Shown here piece by piece: positions 8,621 to 16,327 of a DNA stretch of 53,118 bases. The stretch is taken from the NCBI GenBank assembly GCA_024408855.1, contig JAKSUQ010000013.1:1-53118 (forward strand), given 5' to 3'. Position 1 is the stretch's first letter. Each line of letters begins with the position of its first letter. Source of the DNA: a bacterium (GTDB lineage: Bacteria; Cyanobacteriota; Vampirovibrionia; Gastranaerophilales; Gastranaerophilaceae). The translations under genes were made by a program, and so were the position numbers. The notes beneath the pieces were generated by a model. That model was not told where the DNA came from, ran no database searches, and saw nothing but the letters and a program-made list of their open reading frames with translations.

Positions 8621-9658
8621 TTATATTAAATTTAATGCTATACTTGGTTGTTGATTAGCAGTTGATAACAATGTTGCTGCTGATTGTTGCAATATTTGGA
8701 ATTTCAAATAATTAGAAGATTCTATTGCCACATCAGCATCTTTTATTGAAGAATTTGATGAAACAATATTTTCTTTTTGTACACTAATAGCATCAACAGC
8801 CGATTCTACACGGTTCATATAAGCACCGATTAAAGATGTTCTGTTTGTTACATTTTCTATTGCATCATCTATATAATATAGAAATTCTCTTGCAGTTGCT
8901 TCATCAGTATAAACAGCATCACAAATAGCTGTAATACAAGTTATTGTGCCATCCGCATAGTTACTGCCAACAATTGCAGCATACCCTTCAGAATAGTCAT
9001 ATTCTTCGACAACTGAAGCATTTATTCTTGCTTGAAGAGCACTCGTTGTTTGGGAAGCATCAACCCTTGTATACCAACTACCCATTCCGCCGCTATGTTC
9101 ATTGTGTTCAACAAATAATGCCGTACATTTTGCGGAATTGAACAATGATGCTTCTAAATTAATTACGTTTGCTTTACCAGAATTATTTCCTACTTGAATA
9201 TTAATACCATTACCTGATCTTGAAGCAATGCTTGTTCCGTCTAACAGTTGTATACCATTGAAATCTATTACAGAACAAAGCCTGTTGATTTCATTCATTC
9301 TTTGTTCAACCTCTATTCTTATTGCTCGCATTGAGTTTGTACCGTATGTACCGTTTGCCGCTTGTTCTGTCAAATCTCTAATACGTTGAAGGTAACTGTT
9401 TACAATATCCAAAACACCTTCTGATGTATCGAGCAAGCTAAGTCCCATAGAACCATTAGATTCAGCAACATCATAGCCTGAAATTTGAGCTTCCATTATA
9501 GTGGAAACTGCTGATCCTGCTGCATCATCTTTACCTGAATTAATTCTGTAACCGGTAGTTAATCTTTCCATTGCTGTATTCATTCCTGAAGTTGCAATGG
9601 ATAGATTTCTCTGCGCTGTCAAAGACGCCAAATTTGTGTTGATTGTAATTGAAGCCAT
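8621..9658 (-). CDS. Flagellin
   Basis: A 345-residue flagellin, the filament subunit exported by the flagellar type III system. The N-terminal D0/D1 helices (about 1-140) include MASITINTNLASLTAQRNLS, RLTTGYRINSGKDDAAG and a VIDFNGIQLLDG turn. The C-terminal D1/D0 helices (about 275-345) end in LQQSAATLLSTANQQPSIAL and LI. The central variable region is only about 130 residues, so the filament should have a small outer domain. Four cysteines (C128, C178, C241, C246) are unusual for a flagellin. There is a GGAGAT ribosome site, and the gene is divergent from fliP, with a GCCGTAAA sigma-28-type -10 box upstream. Confidence 0.95.
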   Translation of the reverse strand: MASITINTNLASLTAQRNLSIATSGMNTAMERLTTGYRINSGKDDAAGSAVSTIMEAQISGYDVAESNGSMGLSLLDTSEGVLDIVNSYLQRIRDLTEQAANGTYGTNSMRAIRIEVEQRMNEINRLCSVIDFNGIQLLDGTSIASRSGNGINIQVGNNSGKANVINLEASLFNSAKCTALFVEHNEHSGGMGSWYTRVDASQTTSALQARINASVVEEYDYSEGYAAIVGSNYADGTITCITAICDAVYTDEATAREFLYYIDDAIENVTNRTSLIGAYMNRVESAVDAISVQKENIVSSNSSIKDADVAIESSNYLKFQILQQSAATLLSTANQQPSIALNLI

Positions 9659-9725
9659 TTTGAAATCTCCTTTTCTTTTTGTTTTTCTTCCATGACAGTT
9701 GCAACTTGACCGCTAAGTCTCGTAC

Positions 9726-9733
9726 TTTACGGC
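9726..9733 (-). promoter_or_regulatory. Candidate sigma-28 -10 box for flagellin
   Basis: GCCGTAAA on the minus strand is identical to the -10 box of the strong sigma-28-type promoter at 16260-16286 and lies about 68 bp before the flagellin ATG. The predicted -35 position (9745-9752) matches TAAAGTTT at only two of eight bases, so the call rests on the -10 octamer and on flagellin being the classic target. Confidence 0.45.
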
Positions 9734-9810
9734 AAATTGAAAATTTCATCTGTACTTACATGTTAAGGATTTATCGTTTACTTATAAATTCTAAAATAGT
9801 TAGAATTATC

Positions 9811-9826
9811 TCAAACTTAAGTTTGA
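9811..9826. repeat. Perfect 16-bp palindrome in flagellin-fliP spacer
   Basis: TCAAACTTAAGTTTGA reads the same on both strands, in the middle of the 302-bp divergent spacer, 60 bp upstream of the fliP -35 box. It is a candidate operator for a dimeric regulator. It is too AT-rich and too far from gene ends to be a convincing terminator. Confidence 0.4.
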
Positions 9827-9885
9827 TTAAAAAAAACAGCATGCTTTAGGTATTAAAAAGTATGATTTTAATATAACTTAACAGA

Positions 9886-9914
9886 TTGGCAGCATTTAAT
9901 ATATTGTGTAAAAT
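9886..9914 (+). promoter_or_regulatory. Sigma-70-type promoter of the fliP operon
   Basis: TTGGCA, a 17-bp spacer and TAAAAT give five of six matches in each box. Predicted transcription starts near 9921, leaving a leader of about 40 nt before the fliP ATG at 9961. Confidence 0.65.
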
Positions 9915-9960
9915 ATTGTGGGGAGCTTTGTTCCGTCATTATAAATTTAAGGATAAAAAA

Positions 9961-10713
9961 ATGAGTACTTTAAAAAAATTAGGATTTGCACTGTTAGGAA
10001 TCGTAACAAGTATTATGCCATCCTATTCGGCAATGACATTTCCGAATATTAACATAGGGCTTCAATCTGCAAATACACCACAAGATTTTACTAACGGACT
10101 GCAAATACTCATATGGTTAACTATACTTACACTTGCACCAAGCATATTAATCATGACCACATGTTTTGTAAGATTGGTAGTCGTACTTTCTCTTACAAGA
10201 CAAGCCATTGGCGCCGGAAACTTGCCACCTAATCAGGTTATTACAAGTTTGGCATTAATATTGACATTCTTTATCATGGCGCCTACATTTAATGAAATAA
10301 ACGAAAAGGCCTTGCAACCGTACATGCAAAATCAAATTACACAACAAGTTGCCTTGGATCGGGGAATCGAACCTATAAGGGAATTTATGTTTAAACAAAC
10401 ACACGAAAAAGAAATGGCTTTGTTTATAAGAATGGCTAAAATAGAAAAACCCAAAACAAAAGCCGATGTTCCGACATACATATTGCTTCCGTCATTCATC
10501 CTAAGCGAATTGAAAACAGCATTCACAATCGGTTTCGTAATATATTTACCGTTTTTAGTAATAGATATAGTTGTTTCATCAGTGTTAGTATCAATGGGTA
10601 TGATGTTTTTACCTCCGTCTATGATTGCCCTGCCGTTCAAATTAATAATGTTTGTAATGGTTGACGGATGGTATTTAATTGTAAAATCCCTTGTTGAGAG
10701 CTTTGTGAGGTAA
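9961..10713 (+). CDS. fliP: Flagellar export gate protein FliP
   Basis: A 250-residue inner-membrane component of the flagellar type III export gate, forming the FliP5-FliQ4-FliR1 pore. It has a cleavable-looking signal peptide (first 27 residues), then the FliP signature region LAPSILIMTTCFVRLVVVLS and, near the C-terminus, PSFILSELKTAFTIGFVIYL and MGMMFLPPSMIALPFKL. The length is typical. The ATG at 9961, with an AAGGATAAAAAA ribosome region, is preferred to an in-frame non-ATG start at 9886, which would fall inside the promoter. fliQ begins 5 bp downstream, opening the operon fliPQR-flhBA. Confidence 0.95.
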   Translation: MSTLKKLGFALLGIVTSIMPSYSAMTFPNINIGLQSANTPQDFTNGLQILIWLTILTLAPSILIMTTCFVRLVVVLSLTRQAIGAGNLPPNQVITSLALILTFFIMAPTFNEINEKALQPYMQNQITQQVALDRGIEPIREFMFKQTHEKEMALFIRMAKIEKPKTKADVPTYILLPSFILSELKTAFTIGFVIYLPFLVIDIVVSSVLVSMGMMFLPPSMIALPFKLIMFVMVDGWYLIVKSLVESFVR

Positions 10714-10718
10714 ATAGA

Positions 10719-10991
10719 ATGCAAGATATAGTAATAACCCTATTACAAAAAATGTTTATTCTTACGTTACAAATGTCCGTTCCGATTTTGTTAGTTGGTG
10801 TCATTATTGGTCTTATGGTCAGTATCTTTCAAACAGTTACACAAATTCAGGAGTCAACTCTTACATTTGTTCCGAAAATCGTCGGTTGTGTAATTCTTCT
10901 TATATTTTTAATGCCCTGGATGTTTAGCGTTTTTATATCAGCAATGAATGAATTCATGTCTACAATACCTCAACTTATAGGAGCAATGTAA
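10719..10991 (+). CDS. fliQ: Flagellar export gate protein FliQ
   Basis: A 90-residue protein with two hydrophobic helices, the exact size and layout of FliQ. The family pattern is visible in LQMSVPILLVGVIIGLMVSI and FQTVTQIQESTLTFVPKI. It packs around FliP and FliR in the export gate. Its stop codon shares one base with the fliR start (TAATG), which implies translational coupling and matches the fixed fliP-fliQ-fliR order of flagellar operons. Confidence 0.95.
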   Translation: MQDIVITLLQKMFILTLQMSVPILLVGVIIGLMVSIFQTVTQIQESTLTFVPKIVGCVILLIFLMPWMFSVFISAMNEFMSTIPQLIGAM

Positions 10992-11770
10992 TGTTTAACT
11001 TGGATGTACTGTTTTCCGTAGGGAACATTATATTGTTCATGGCAATTTTTACCAGACTATCGGGCTTATTTTTTTCAGCACCGCTATTTTCAACCTATCC
11101 TATACCACCGCAAGCAAAAGTTTGGTTAGCAGCAACCATTGCATTTTTGCTTTTTCCGATAGTTCAGTATAATACGAATTTTGTTACTCCAAATTCAGTA
11201 CCTGCATTAACTTTGATTTTGTTTAAAGAATTTCTTATCGGATATGCCATTGGATATTGTGCAAATATCTTATTTTCGGGTATTGAATTGGGAGTAAACA
11301 CTTTTACGGTACAAATGGGCTTATCTGCCGATCAAGCATTAAATCCTGCTTCCGGCGGGAATTCTCCGGTGTTAACTCAAGCATATACATATTTAGCATC
11401 TATGATATTTATCGGACTTGGAGCTCACAGATGGTTATTTGCAGCAATATATAACAGCTTTAAAGATATGCCGATAGGTTACACTCTATCCTTTTCGCCT
11501 GCTATTTTTGAACAAATAATACTAATAACAAGTCAATTATTTTCAGTTGCATTAGGAATAGCAATTCCTATATTTGGCGTTCTGTTTATAACAGACATCT
11601 TGTTAGGTTTTACATCCAAAATGATGCCACAAATGAACATTTTTATGGTTTCGTTACCGCTTAAAATATACTTAGGATTATTATTATCATTTATTTTTAT
11701 GCGACCAATGGCGGAACACATAGCAGTTCTAATCGAACAGTTCTTAACAAAAATATCATTAATTTTTTAA
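10991..11770 (+). CDS. fliR: Flagellar export gate protein FliR
   Basis: A 259-residue integral membrane protein with about six hydrophobic segments, the single-copy subunit of the export gate. Family-typical features include FTRLSGLFFSAPLFSTYPIP near the N-terminus, KEFLIGYAIGYCANILFSGI, the GLSADQALNPASGGNSPVLT region and the C-terminal MPQMNIFMVSLPLKIYLGL. The length is normal. It follows fliQ with a one-base overlap and precedes flhB by 20 bp. It is separate from FlhB (some clostridia fuse FliR and FlhB). Confidence 0.95.
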   Translation: MFNLDVLFSVGNIILFMAIFTRLSGLFFSAPLFSTYPIPPQAKVWLAATIAFLLFPIVQYNTNFVTPNSVPALTLILFKEFLIGYAIGYCANILFSGIELGVNTFTVQMGLSADQALNPASGGNSPVLTQAYTYLASMIFIGLGAHRWLFAAIYNSFKDMPIGYTLSFSPAIFEQIILITSQLFSVALGIAIPIFGVLFITDILLGFTSKMMPQMNIFMVSLPLKIYLGLLLSFIFMRPMAEHIAVLIEQFLTKISLIF

Positions 11771-11790
11771 AATAAAGGAATTTTATATAA

Positions 11791-12870
11791 ATGGGGAATG
11801 AAGCAGCAGAAAAAACAGAAGAAGCCACCGAGCGACGAAGGTCAAAAGAACGAGAACGCGGAAATGTTTCTAAAAGCAAAGATTTTGAATCTGCCTTGGT
11901 TATGACAGGAGCCATAGGTTTGCTTGCAATTTTTGCAGGGCATATGTTTTTTAATATAACCCAGATGATGAGAGAGACCTTCAGTACATTATCACCGGCT
12001 AATATTGATGTAACAAATATTTCCGGAATAATGTATCCTTATTTCAAAGAACTTGGAATAATCGTATTACCTTTCTTTGTGCTTTTGTTAATCGTCGCAA
12101 TTATTGTTGTAAGAATGGACGTAGGCCCAGTATTTTCATTGCAAAAAGCAAAATTTGATCTTAAAAATTTATCCCCAAGAAGAATGTTTGAGAATGCAAA
12201 AAGAATTTTTAACCCATTTCAGCCTCGTTCGTTAGTTGAACTTGCAAAATCTGTATTAAAAATTTTAATAGTTGCAGCATGCGGTTTTTCAGCAATTAAC
12301 AGCAGAAAAGCTGATTTAATAGGACTCGTTGGCCTTGAATTTTCAATATCATTAAATATAATCGGCTCAATTTTAATTAACATGATTATTAATATGTGTC
12401 TTGCAATGCTTGTTTTAGGATATTTGGATAAAAAGTACCAGAACTACGAATATGAAAAATCAATTAAAATGACAAAGCAGGAAATCAAAGATGAATACAA
12501 AGACACAGAAGGAGATCCAAAAGTCAAAGCAAGAATAAGGGCAATACAAAACCAAATGGCAAGACAACGTATGATGTCCGCAGTACCTAATGCGGATGTC
12601 GTTGTTACAAACCCAACACACTATGCTGTTGCTATTCAATATAACAAAGAAGTTGCACCGGCACCTATTGTTGTTGCAAAAGGTGTTGATTATTTAGCTT
12701 TTCAAATCAGGGATATTGCAAAAAATAATAATGTTCCGATAGTTGAAAACAGACCTATTGCAAGAGCTTTGTATAATAATGTACCGGTAGACGGAATAAT
12801 TCCGTCAGATTTATATGTAGCTGTTGCCGAAATTCTTGCATACGTGTACAATAGTAAAAGAGAGACTTAG
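11791..12870 (+). CDS. flhB: Flagellar export switch protein FlhB
   Basis: A 359-residue protein that switches substrate specificity of the flagellar exporter. The N-terminus has the usual EKTEEATERRRSKERERGNV stretch, then four hydrophobic segments, then the cytoplasmic domain with the autocleavage motif NPTH at residues 274-277, followed by YAVAIQYNKE. Self-cleavage between Asn and Pro is known for the family. The C-terminal SRP-like tail IPSDLYVAVAEILAYVY is complete. The gene lies between fliR and flhA, with an AAAGGAA ribosome site. Confidence 0.95.
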   Translation: MGNEAAEKTEEATERRRSKERERGNVSKSKDFESALVMTGAIGLLAIFAGHMFFNITQMMRETFSTLSPANIDVTNISGIMYPYFKELGIIVLPFFVLLLIVAIIVVRMDVGPVFSLQKAKFDLKNLSPRRMFENAKRIFNPFQPRSLVELAKSVLKILIVAACGFSAINSRKADLIGLVGLEFSISLNIIGSILINMIINMCLAMLVLGYLDKKYQNYEYEKSIKMTKQEIKDEYKDTEGDPKVKARIRAIQNQMARQRMMSAVPNADVVVTNPTHYAVAIQYNKEVAPAPIVVAKGVDYLAFQIRDIAKNNNVPIVENRPIARALYNNVPVDGIIPSDLYVAVAEILAYVYNSKRET

Positions 12871-12881
12871 GTTGGACAGGA

Positions 12882-14993
12882 ATGGATTTTATTAAATTAT
12901 CAAATATACTCAAGAATAATGACATTGTCCTTGCAATAGGTCTTGTAGTTATTGTCTGTATGATGGTAATACCGCTTCCGGCAGCTTTGTTAGACATTTT
13001 GCTTACGGTCAATATTTCGCTTGCCGTAATTATTTTGTTGGTATGTTTATATACACAAGAACCTTTAGATTACTCCTCTTTTCCGACTGTACTGTTAATA
13101 GCAACATTGTTCAGACTTGGCTTGAACGTAAGTTCAACAAGATTAATTCTGTTACATGGGCAAGCCGGTAACGTAATCAGTTCGTTCGGAGAATTCGTTG
13201 TAGGTGGTAATTACGTTGTAGGTGCCGTTATATTTTGTATTTTGGTTTTAATCAATTTTATGGTAATAACCGGTGGTGCTACCCGTGTTGCAGAAGTATC
13301 AGCACGTTTTACATTGGATAAAATGCCCGGAAAGCAATTAAGTATTGATGCTGACCTGAATTCCGGTTTAATTAACGAAGAACAGGCAAAAGAGAGAAGA
13401 AAAAAACTTGAACGAGAAACTGATTTCTACGGTACAATGGATGGTGCTTCAAAATTCGTAAAAGGTGATGCAACCGCAGGTATTGTAATAACTATTATTA
13501 ATATAGTCGGCGGTTTAATTATCGGCGTTGTTCAACTTCATATGAATATTCAATCCGCACTCGGTACATATACAATCTTAACAGTAGGCGACGGTTTGGT
13601 TTCACAAATTCCTGCACTTTTAATATCAACAGCAACCGGTTTAATCGTATCCAGAGCAACAGGAAAAGATGAATCCTTATCAACTGATATTAAAAAGGAA
13701 ATGTTTTCAGACCCTAAAATACTTGGTGTTGTATCCGGACTATTAGTATTTATGGGGTTAGTACCGGGCATGCCTACCGCTCCGTTCTTGTTAATAGCTG
13801 CAATAGCAGGGACATTGGCATTTACTAAGAGTAAAGAAAAAGCTGTTGTACAAGTTAGTGAAGAAGCACAGAAAGCAGAAGCAGAACAACAAGAAAAATT
13901 AGGAAAGAAAGAAAAAAGAGCAAAGGCAACAAAGGAAAGCGTTATGGAACTTCTTAATGTTGATACATTAGAAATAGAAGTCGGATATAGGCTTGTACAG
14001 CTTTTGAATATTGAAATGGGCGGAGATTTGCTTGAGCGTATTGCACAAATCAGACGACAAACAGCACTTGATTTAGGAATCGTTCTTCCATCAATAAGAG
14101 TAAGAGATAACTTGCAATTATCCCCAAATTCTTATCAAATTAAGTTAAAAGGAGTAGCATTGGAGTCCGGAGAAGTATACCCTGAAAGATATTTGGCAAT
14201 GTGTGCAGGCGATCCGGTCGGTAATCTTGCAATAAACGGAATTCATGCGATTGAACCTGCATTTGGCTTACCTGCTATTTGGATTGAAAATAAAGATAAA
14301 GACTTGGCAGAAATTTCAGGATATACGGTTGTTTCTGCTTCTGCTGTTATTTCAACTCATATTACCGAAGTCATAAAGAGAAATGCAGCAGAAATTGTTT
14401 CTCGTTATGATATTCAACAGCTTATTGATAACCTAAAAAAAGAAGTTTCGGAAGAATATGTAAACGAAATAATGAAAGATATAAGTATCGGCGAAATTCA
14501 AATTGTAATACAAAATCTTTTAAAAGAGGGTGTTGCGGTACGAGATTTAAAAACTATTTTAGAAACAATTAGTTTACAGTCAAAAATTAATAAAAATCCA
14601 ATATTTCTTACAGAACAAGCAAGACAGGCTTTATCAAGGAATATCTGTAAACAAAATCTGGCAGATACCGGTGAATTATATGTAATAACACTTTCGCCGG
14701 ATATAGAAAATGCTATTGCAAAAGGTGCAAGTCCGGACGGTCTAAATGTAACATTGGATCCGGCTTTTACAAGAGCTTTATTTGAAAGAATGAATATTGA
14801 GTTGGAAAAAGCAATTACAGCTACCGGAAATCAACCTGTAATTATTTGTTCATCTCCAATTCGTATGCTTTTCAGAAAACTCGTAGAAAGAACGTATCCG
14901 CAAATTGCAATTATGGCATATAATGAAATTAGCCCAAGTGTGAAAGTTAAATCTGTGGGTGTCGTAAAACTTGAAAATGTACAAACAAAATAA
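12882..14993 (+). CDS. flhA: Flagellar export protein FlhA (first paralogue)
   Basis: A 703-residue FHIPEP-family protein forming the nonameric ring that docks chaperone-substrate complexes below the export gate. The N-terminal half has about eight membrane segments and the conserved cytoplasmic loop ARFTLDKMPGKQLSIDADLN with LINEEQAKERR. A charged linker (about residues 315-355, rich in E, K and Q) leads to the soluble C-terminal domain. It directly follows flhB, so it is the operon-matched FlhA. A second, divergent FlhA is encoded at 29082-31172 in the same window. A GGACAGGA ribosome site precedes the ATG. Confidence 0.93.
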   Translation: MDFIKLSNILKNNDIVLAIGLVVIVCMMVIPLPAALLDILLTVNISLAVIILLVCLYTQEPLDYSSFPTVLLIATLFRLGLNVSSTRLILLHGQAGNVISSFGEFVVGGNYVVGAVIFCILVLINFMVITGGATRVAEVSARFTLDKMPGKQLSIDADLNSGLINEEQAKERRKKLERETDFYGTMDGASKFVKGDATAGIVITIINIVGGLIIGVVQLHMNIQSALGTYTILTVGDGLVSQIPALLISTATGLIVSRATGKDESLSTDIKKEMFSDPKILGVVSGLLVFMGLVPGMPTAPFLLIAAIAGTLAFTKSKEKAVVQVSEEAQKAEAEQQEKLGKKEKRAKATKESVMELLNVDTLEIEVGYRLVQLLNIEMGGDLLERIAQIRRQTALDLGIVLPSIRVRDNLQLSPNSYQIKLKGVALESGEVYPERYLAMCAGDPVGNLAINGIHAIEPAFGLPAIWIENKDKDLAEISGYTVVSASAVISTHITEVIKRNAAEIVSRYDIQQLIDNLKKEVSEEYVNEIMKDISIGEIQIVIQNLLKEGVAVRDLKTILETISLQSKINKNPIFLTEQARQALSRNICKQNLADTGELYVITLSPDIENAIAKGASPDGLNVTLDPAFTRALFERMNIELEKAITATGNQPVIICSSPIRMLFRKLVERTYPQIAIMAYNEISPSVKVKSVGVVKLENVQTK

Positions 14994-15015
14994 CAAATAA
15001 GAAAGGTTGTGTAAG

Positions 15016-15606
15016 ATGAGAGAACTGTTAAAGACCGAACAAGATGTAACAATGATTCCGAGGGATTTTAAGGACTCCAATAAAGGAAAAGTTTTAGAAG
15101 TAAATACTGACGGTTTTAGAATGGAATTGATATACAAACCTCAGGGCTTTGCTGTCAACCATATTTGCGAGTTTTATTCTCTTACTGACAACGGTTATTT
15201 GTACTTTGAATCATACATAAAAAACATTGAAAACAATGTTGTAACTATTGCAAATCCAGTAAAACACAGATTCTTGCAAAGAAGAAAATTCACAAGAATT
15301 AAGTTTGTTGAAAATATTGAATTAACGATTGATGATATTCGTCATAAAGTCAGAACTCTTGATTTATCCGCAGGCGGTATGAAACTTCAATCAGAAGAAA
15401 ATATTGATATTGAAAAAATTTATGATGTAGAAGTTAAATTGAGTGATGAACAGATTGTAAAATGTAAATATCAGCTTATCAGGATAGAGAAAGGTGAAAA
15501 TGGGCTTTATACAATATCAGGGAGATTTACTAACCTTTCTAATATTGATAAAATGACTCTTGTACAGTTCTGTATGAAAAAAGAAATGGAGAATTTGAAT
15601 AAATAA
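15016..15606 (+). CDS. PilZ-domain c-di-GMP receptor (YcgR-like) in the flagellar operon
   Basis: A 196-residue protein with an N-terminal PilZN/YcgR-N-like beta domain (about 1-90) and a C-terminal PilZ domain. The c-di-GMP-binding motifs are partly visible: RRKFTRIKF (RxxxR type) at the domain junction and LDLSAGGMKL (DxSxxG). In other bacteria such proteins slow or stop the motor on binding c-di-GMP. The gene begins 22 bp after flhA and overlaps the next gene by one base, so it belongs to the export operon. The ATG at 15016, about 9 bp after GAAAGG, is preferred to an in-frame TTG at 15007. Confidence 0.85.
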   Translation: MRELLKTEQDVTMIPRDFKDSNKGKVLEVNTDGFRMELIYKPQGFAVNHICEFYSLTDNGYLYFESYIKNIENNVVTIANPVKHRFLQRRKFTRIKFVENIELTIDDIRHKVRTLDLSAGGMKLQSEENIDIEKIYDVEVKLSDEQIVKCKYQLIRIEKGENGLYTISGRFTNLSNIDKMTLVQFCMKKEMENLNK

Positions 15607-15953
15607 TGGGTTATGACTATACAAAAAATATAAGTTTGTTTTTTAGTATAATAACTATGCTAACAATAGGAACTATTTGTATTACTAAAATAGGTACAAT
15701 AGACATGCATGCCATTATTGCTACTTCAGCCATGACCATACCGGCAGTTATTGTTATGGGTTTTTTAGGGAAAAAAATCGGCGAAATAATAGACAATCCA
15801 AGAAATTTAGCAGATGCTGACTATAAATTGGCAGTCATGAACGCTTTAAAGAAAATGGACAAATCTATGTCATTGCAGGATCTTAATGAAAAATTAAGAA
15901 AAAATGTAGAAGAACCTGATGCTCCAGACAGCGAAACAGAAGACGAAATATAG
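15606..15953 (+). CDS. Small two-helix membrane protein of unknown function, end of flagellar operon
   Basis: A 115-residue protein with two hydrophobic segments (about 8-29 and 34-57) and a charged cytoplasmic-looking tail ending in many acidic residues. It overlaps the PilZ gene stop by one base (TAATG) and is followed by a terminator, so it is the last gene of the fliP operon. I do not recognise a family. Its position suggests a motility accessory role, perhaps coupled to the PilZ protein. FliO was considered, but FliO normally has one membrane segment and lies before fliP. Confidence 0.7.
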   Translation: MGYDYTKNISLFFSIITMLTIGTICITKIGTIDMHAIIATSAMTIPAVIVMGFLGKKIGEIIDNPRNLADADYKLAVMNALKKMDKSMSLQDLNEKLRKNVEEPDAPDSETEDEI

Positions 15954-15977
15954 AATTGTTAATATATTTTAAAACAG

Positions 15978-15997
15978 GGCAAAACATATGTTTTGCC
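15978..15997 (+). terminator. Terminator of the fliP-flhA operon
   Basis: GGCAAAACAT and ATGTTTTGCC form a perfect 20-bp inverted repeat 24 bp after the last stop, followed by TTATTTTAG. It is a good candidate intrinsic terminator, possibly bidirectional. Confidence 0.7.
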
Positions 15998-16047
15998 TTA
16001 TTTTAGGGTTATTATATTACTAAACATGCCTTTTTTCAAAGTTATAT

Positions 16048-16076
16048 TTGTGTTTTTAGTTTTCTTATAGTATAAT
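16048..16076 (+). promoter_or_regulatory. Sigma-70-type promoter before the candidate RNA
   Basis: TTGTGT, a 17-bp spacer and a consensus TATAAT. Predicted start is near 16083, which is 245 bp upstream of the next coding start. It therefore points to a long leader or a separate small RNA. Confidence 0.5.
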
Positions 16077-16082
16077 TATATT

Positions 16083-16200
16083 GCTATTTATATTTCGGCT
16101 AGTGTAAAATCTTAACAGGAAGGATTTAACCGACCTGTTTTCTTTTGGGGAAACCCTGCTTTATAGGCTATACGCACTTATCCAAAGGTTTAATATATAT
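16083..16200 (+). ncRNA. Candidate structured small RNA or long leader (unknown family)
   Basis: No coding frame is seen. By hand, AGTGT (16101-16105) pairs with GCACT (16174-16178) and encloses two elements. The first is an H-type pseudoknot: stem 1 is AAATCTT (16107-16113) with AGGATTT (16121-16127), and the loop bases AACAGG (16114-16119) pair with CCTGTT (16134-16139). The second is a GGG-GAAA-CCC hairpin with a GNRA tetraloop (16147-16156). U-rich sequence follows from 16201. I know no riboswitch family that fits. It could be a free small RNA or the 5' leader of the downstream flagellar gene. Confidence 0.35.
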
Positions 16201-16259
16201 GTTTATTTTTTATTTTCTCTTACTTTTGTAAAGATTTGTAACAATATTATTAAAAACAT

Positions 16260-16286
16260 TAAAGTTTTTTTAAAATATGCCGTAAA
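16260..16286 (+). promoter_or_regulatory. Sigma-28 (FliA)-type flagellar promoter
   Basis: TAAAGTTT (16260-16267), exactly 11 bp, then GCCGTAAA (16279-16286), against the sigma-28 consensus TAAAGTTT-N11-GCCGATAA. The -35 is perfect and the -10 differs at two positions. A 33-bp AT-rich upstream stretch (from 16227) is also shared, gap-free, with the promoter at 52163-52189. Predicted start is near 16293. Confidence 0.85.
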
Positions 16287-16327
16287 CCATGGCACAGAAC
16301 ACAAAAGAGAAAAGGATACCTAAAAAA

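Noticed and set aside
9880-9905. Sigma-54 promoter before fliP (TGGCA present)
   Set aside because: No TTGCA-type -12 box lies at the required distance, and a sigma-70 promoter with 17-bp spacing explains the same bases.
16107-16139. Similarity of AACCGACC to the end of c-di-GMP-II riboswitches
   Set aside because: Only eight bases agree and the element is far too short, lacking the other conserved parts of that fold.
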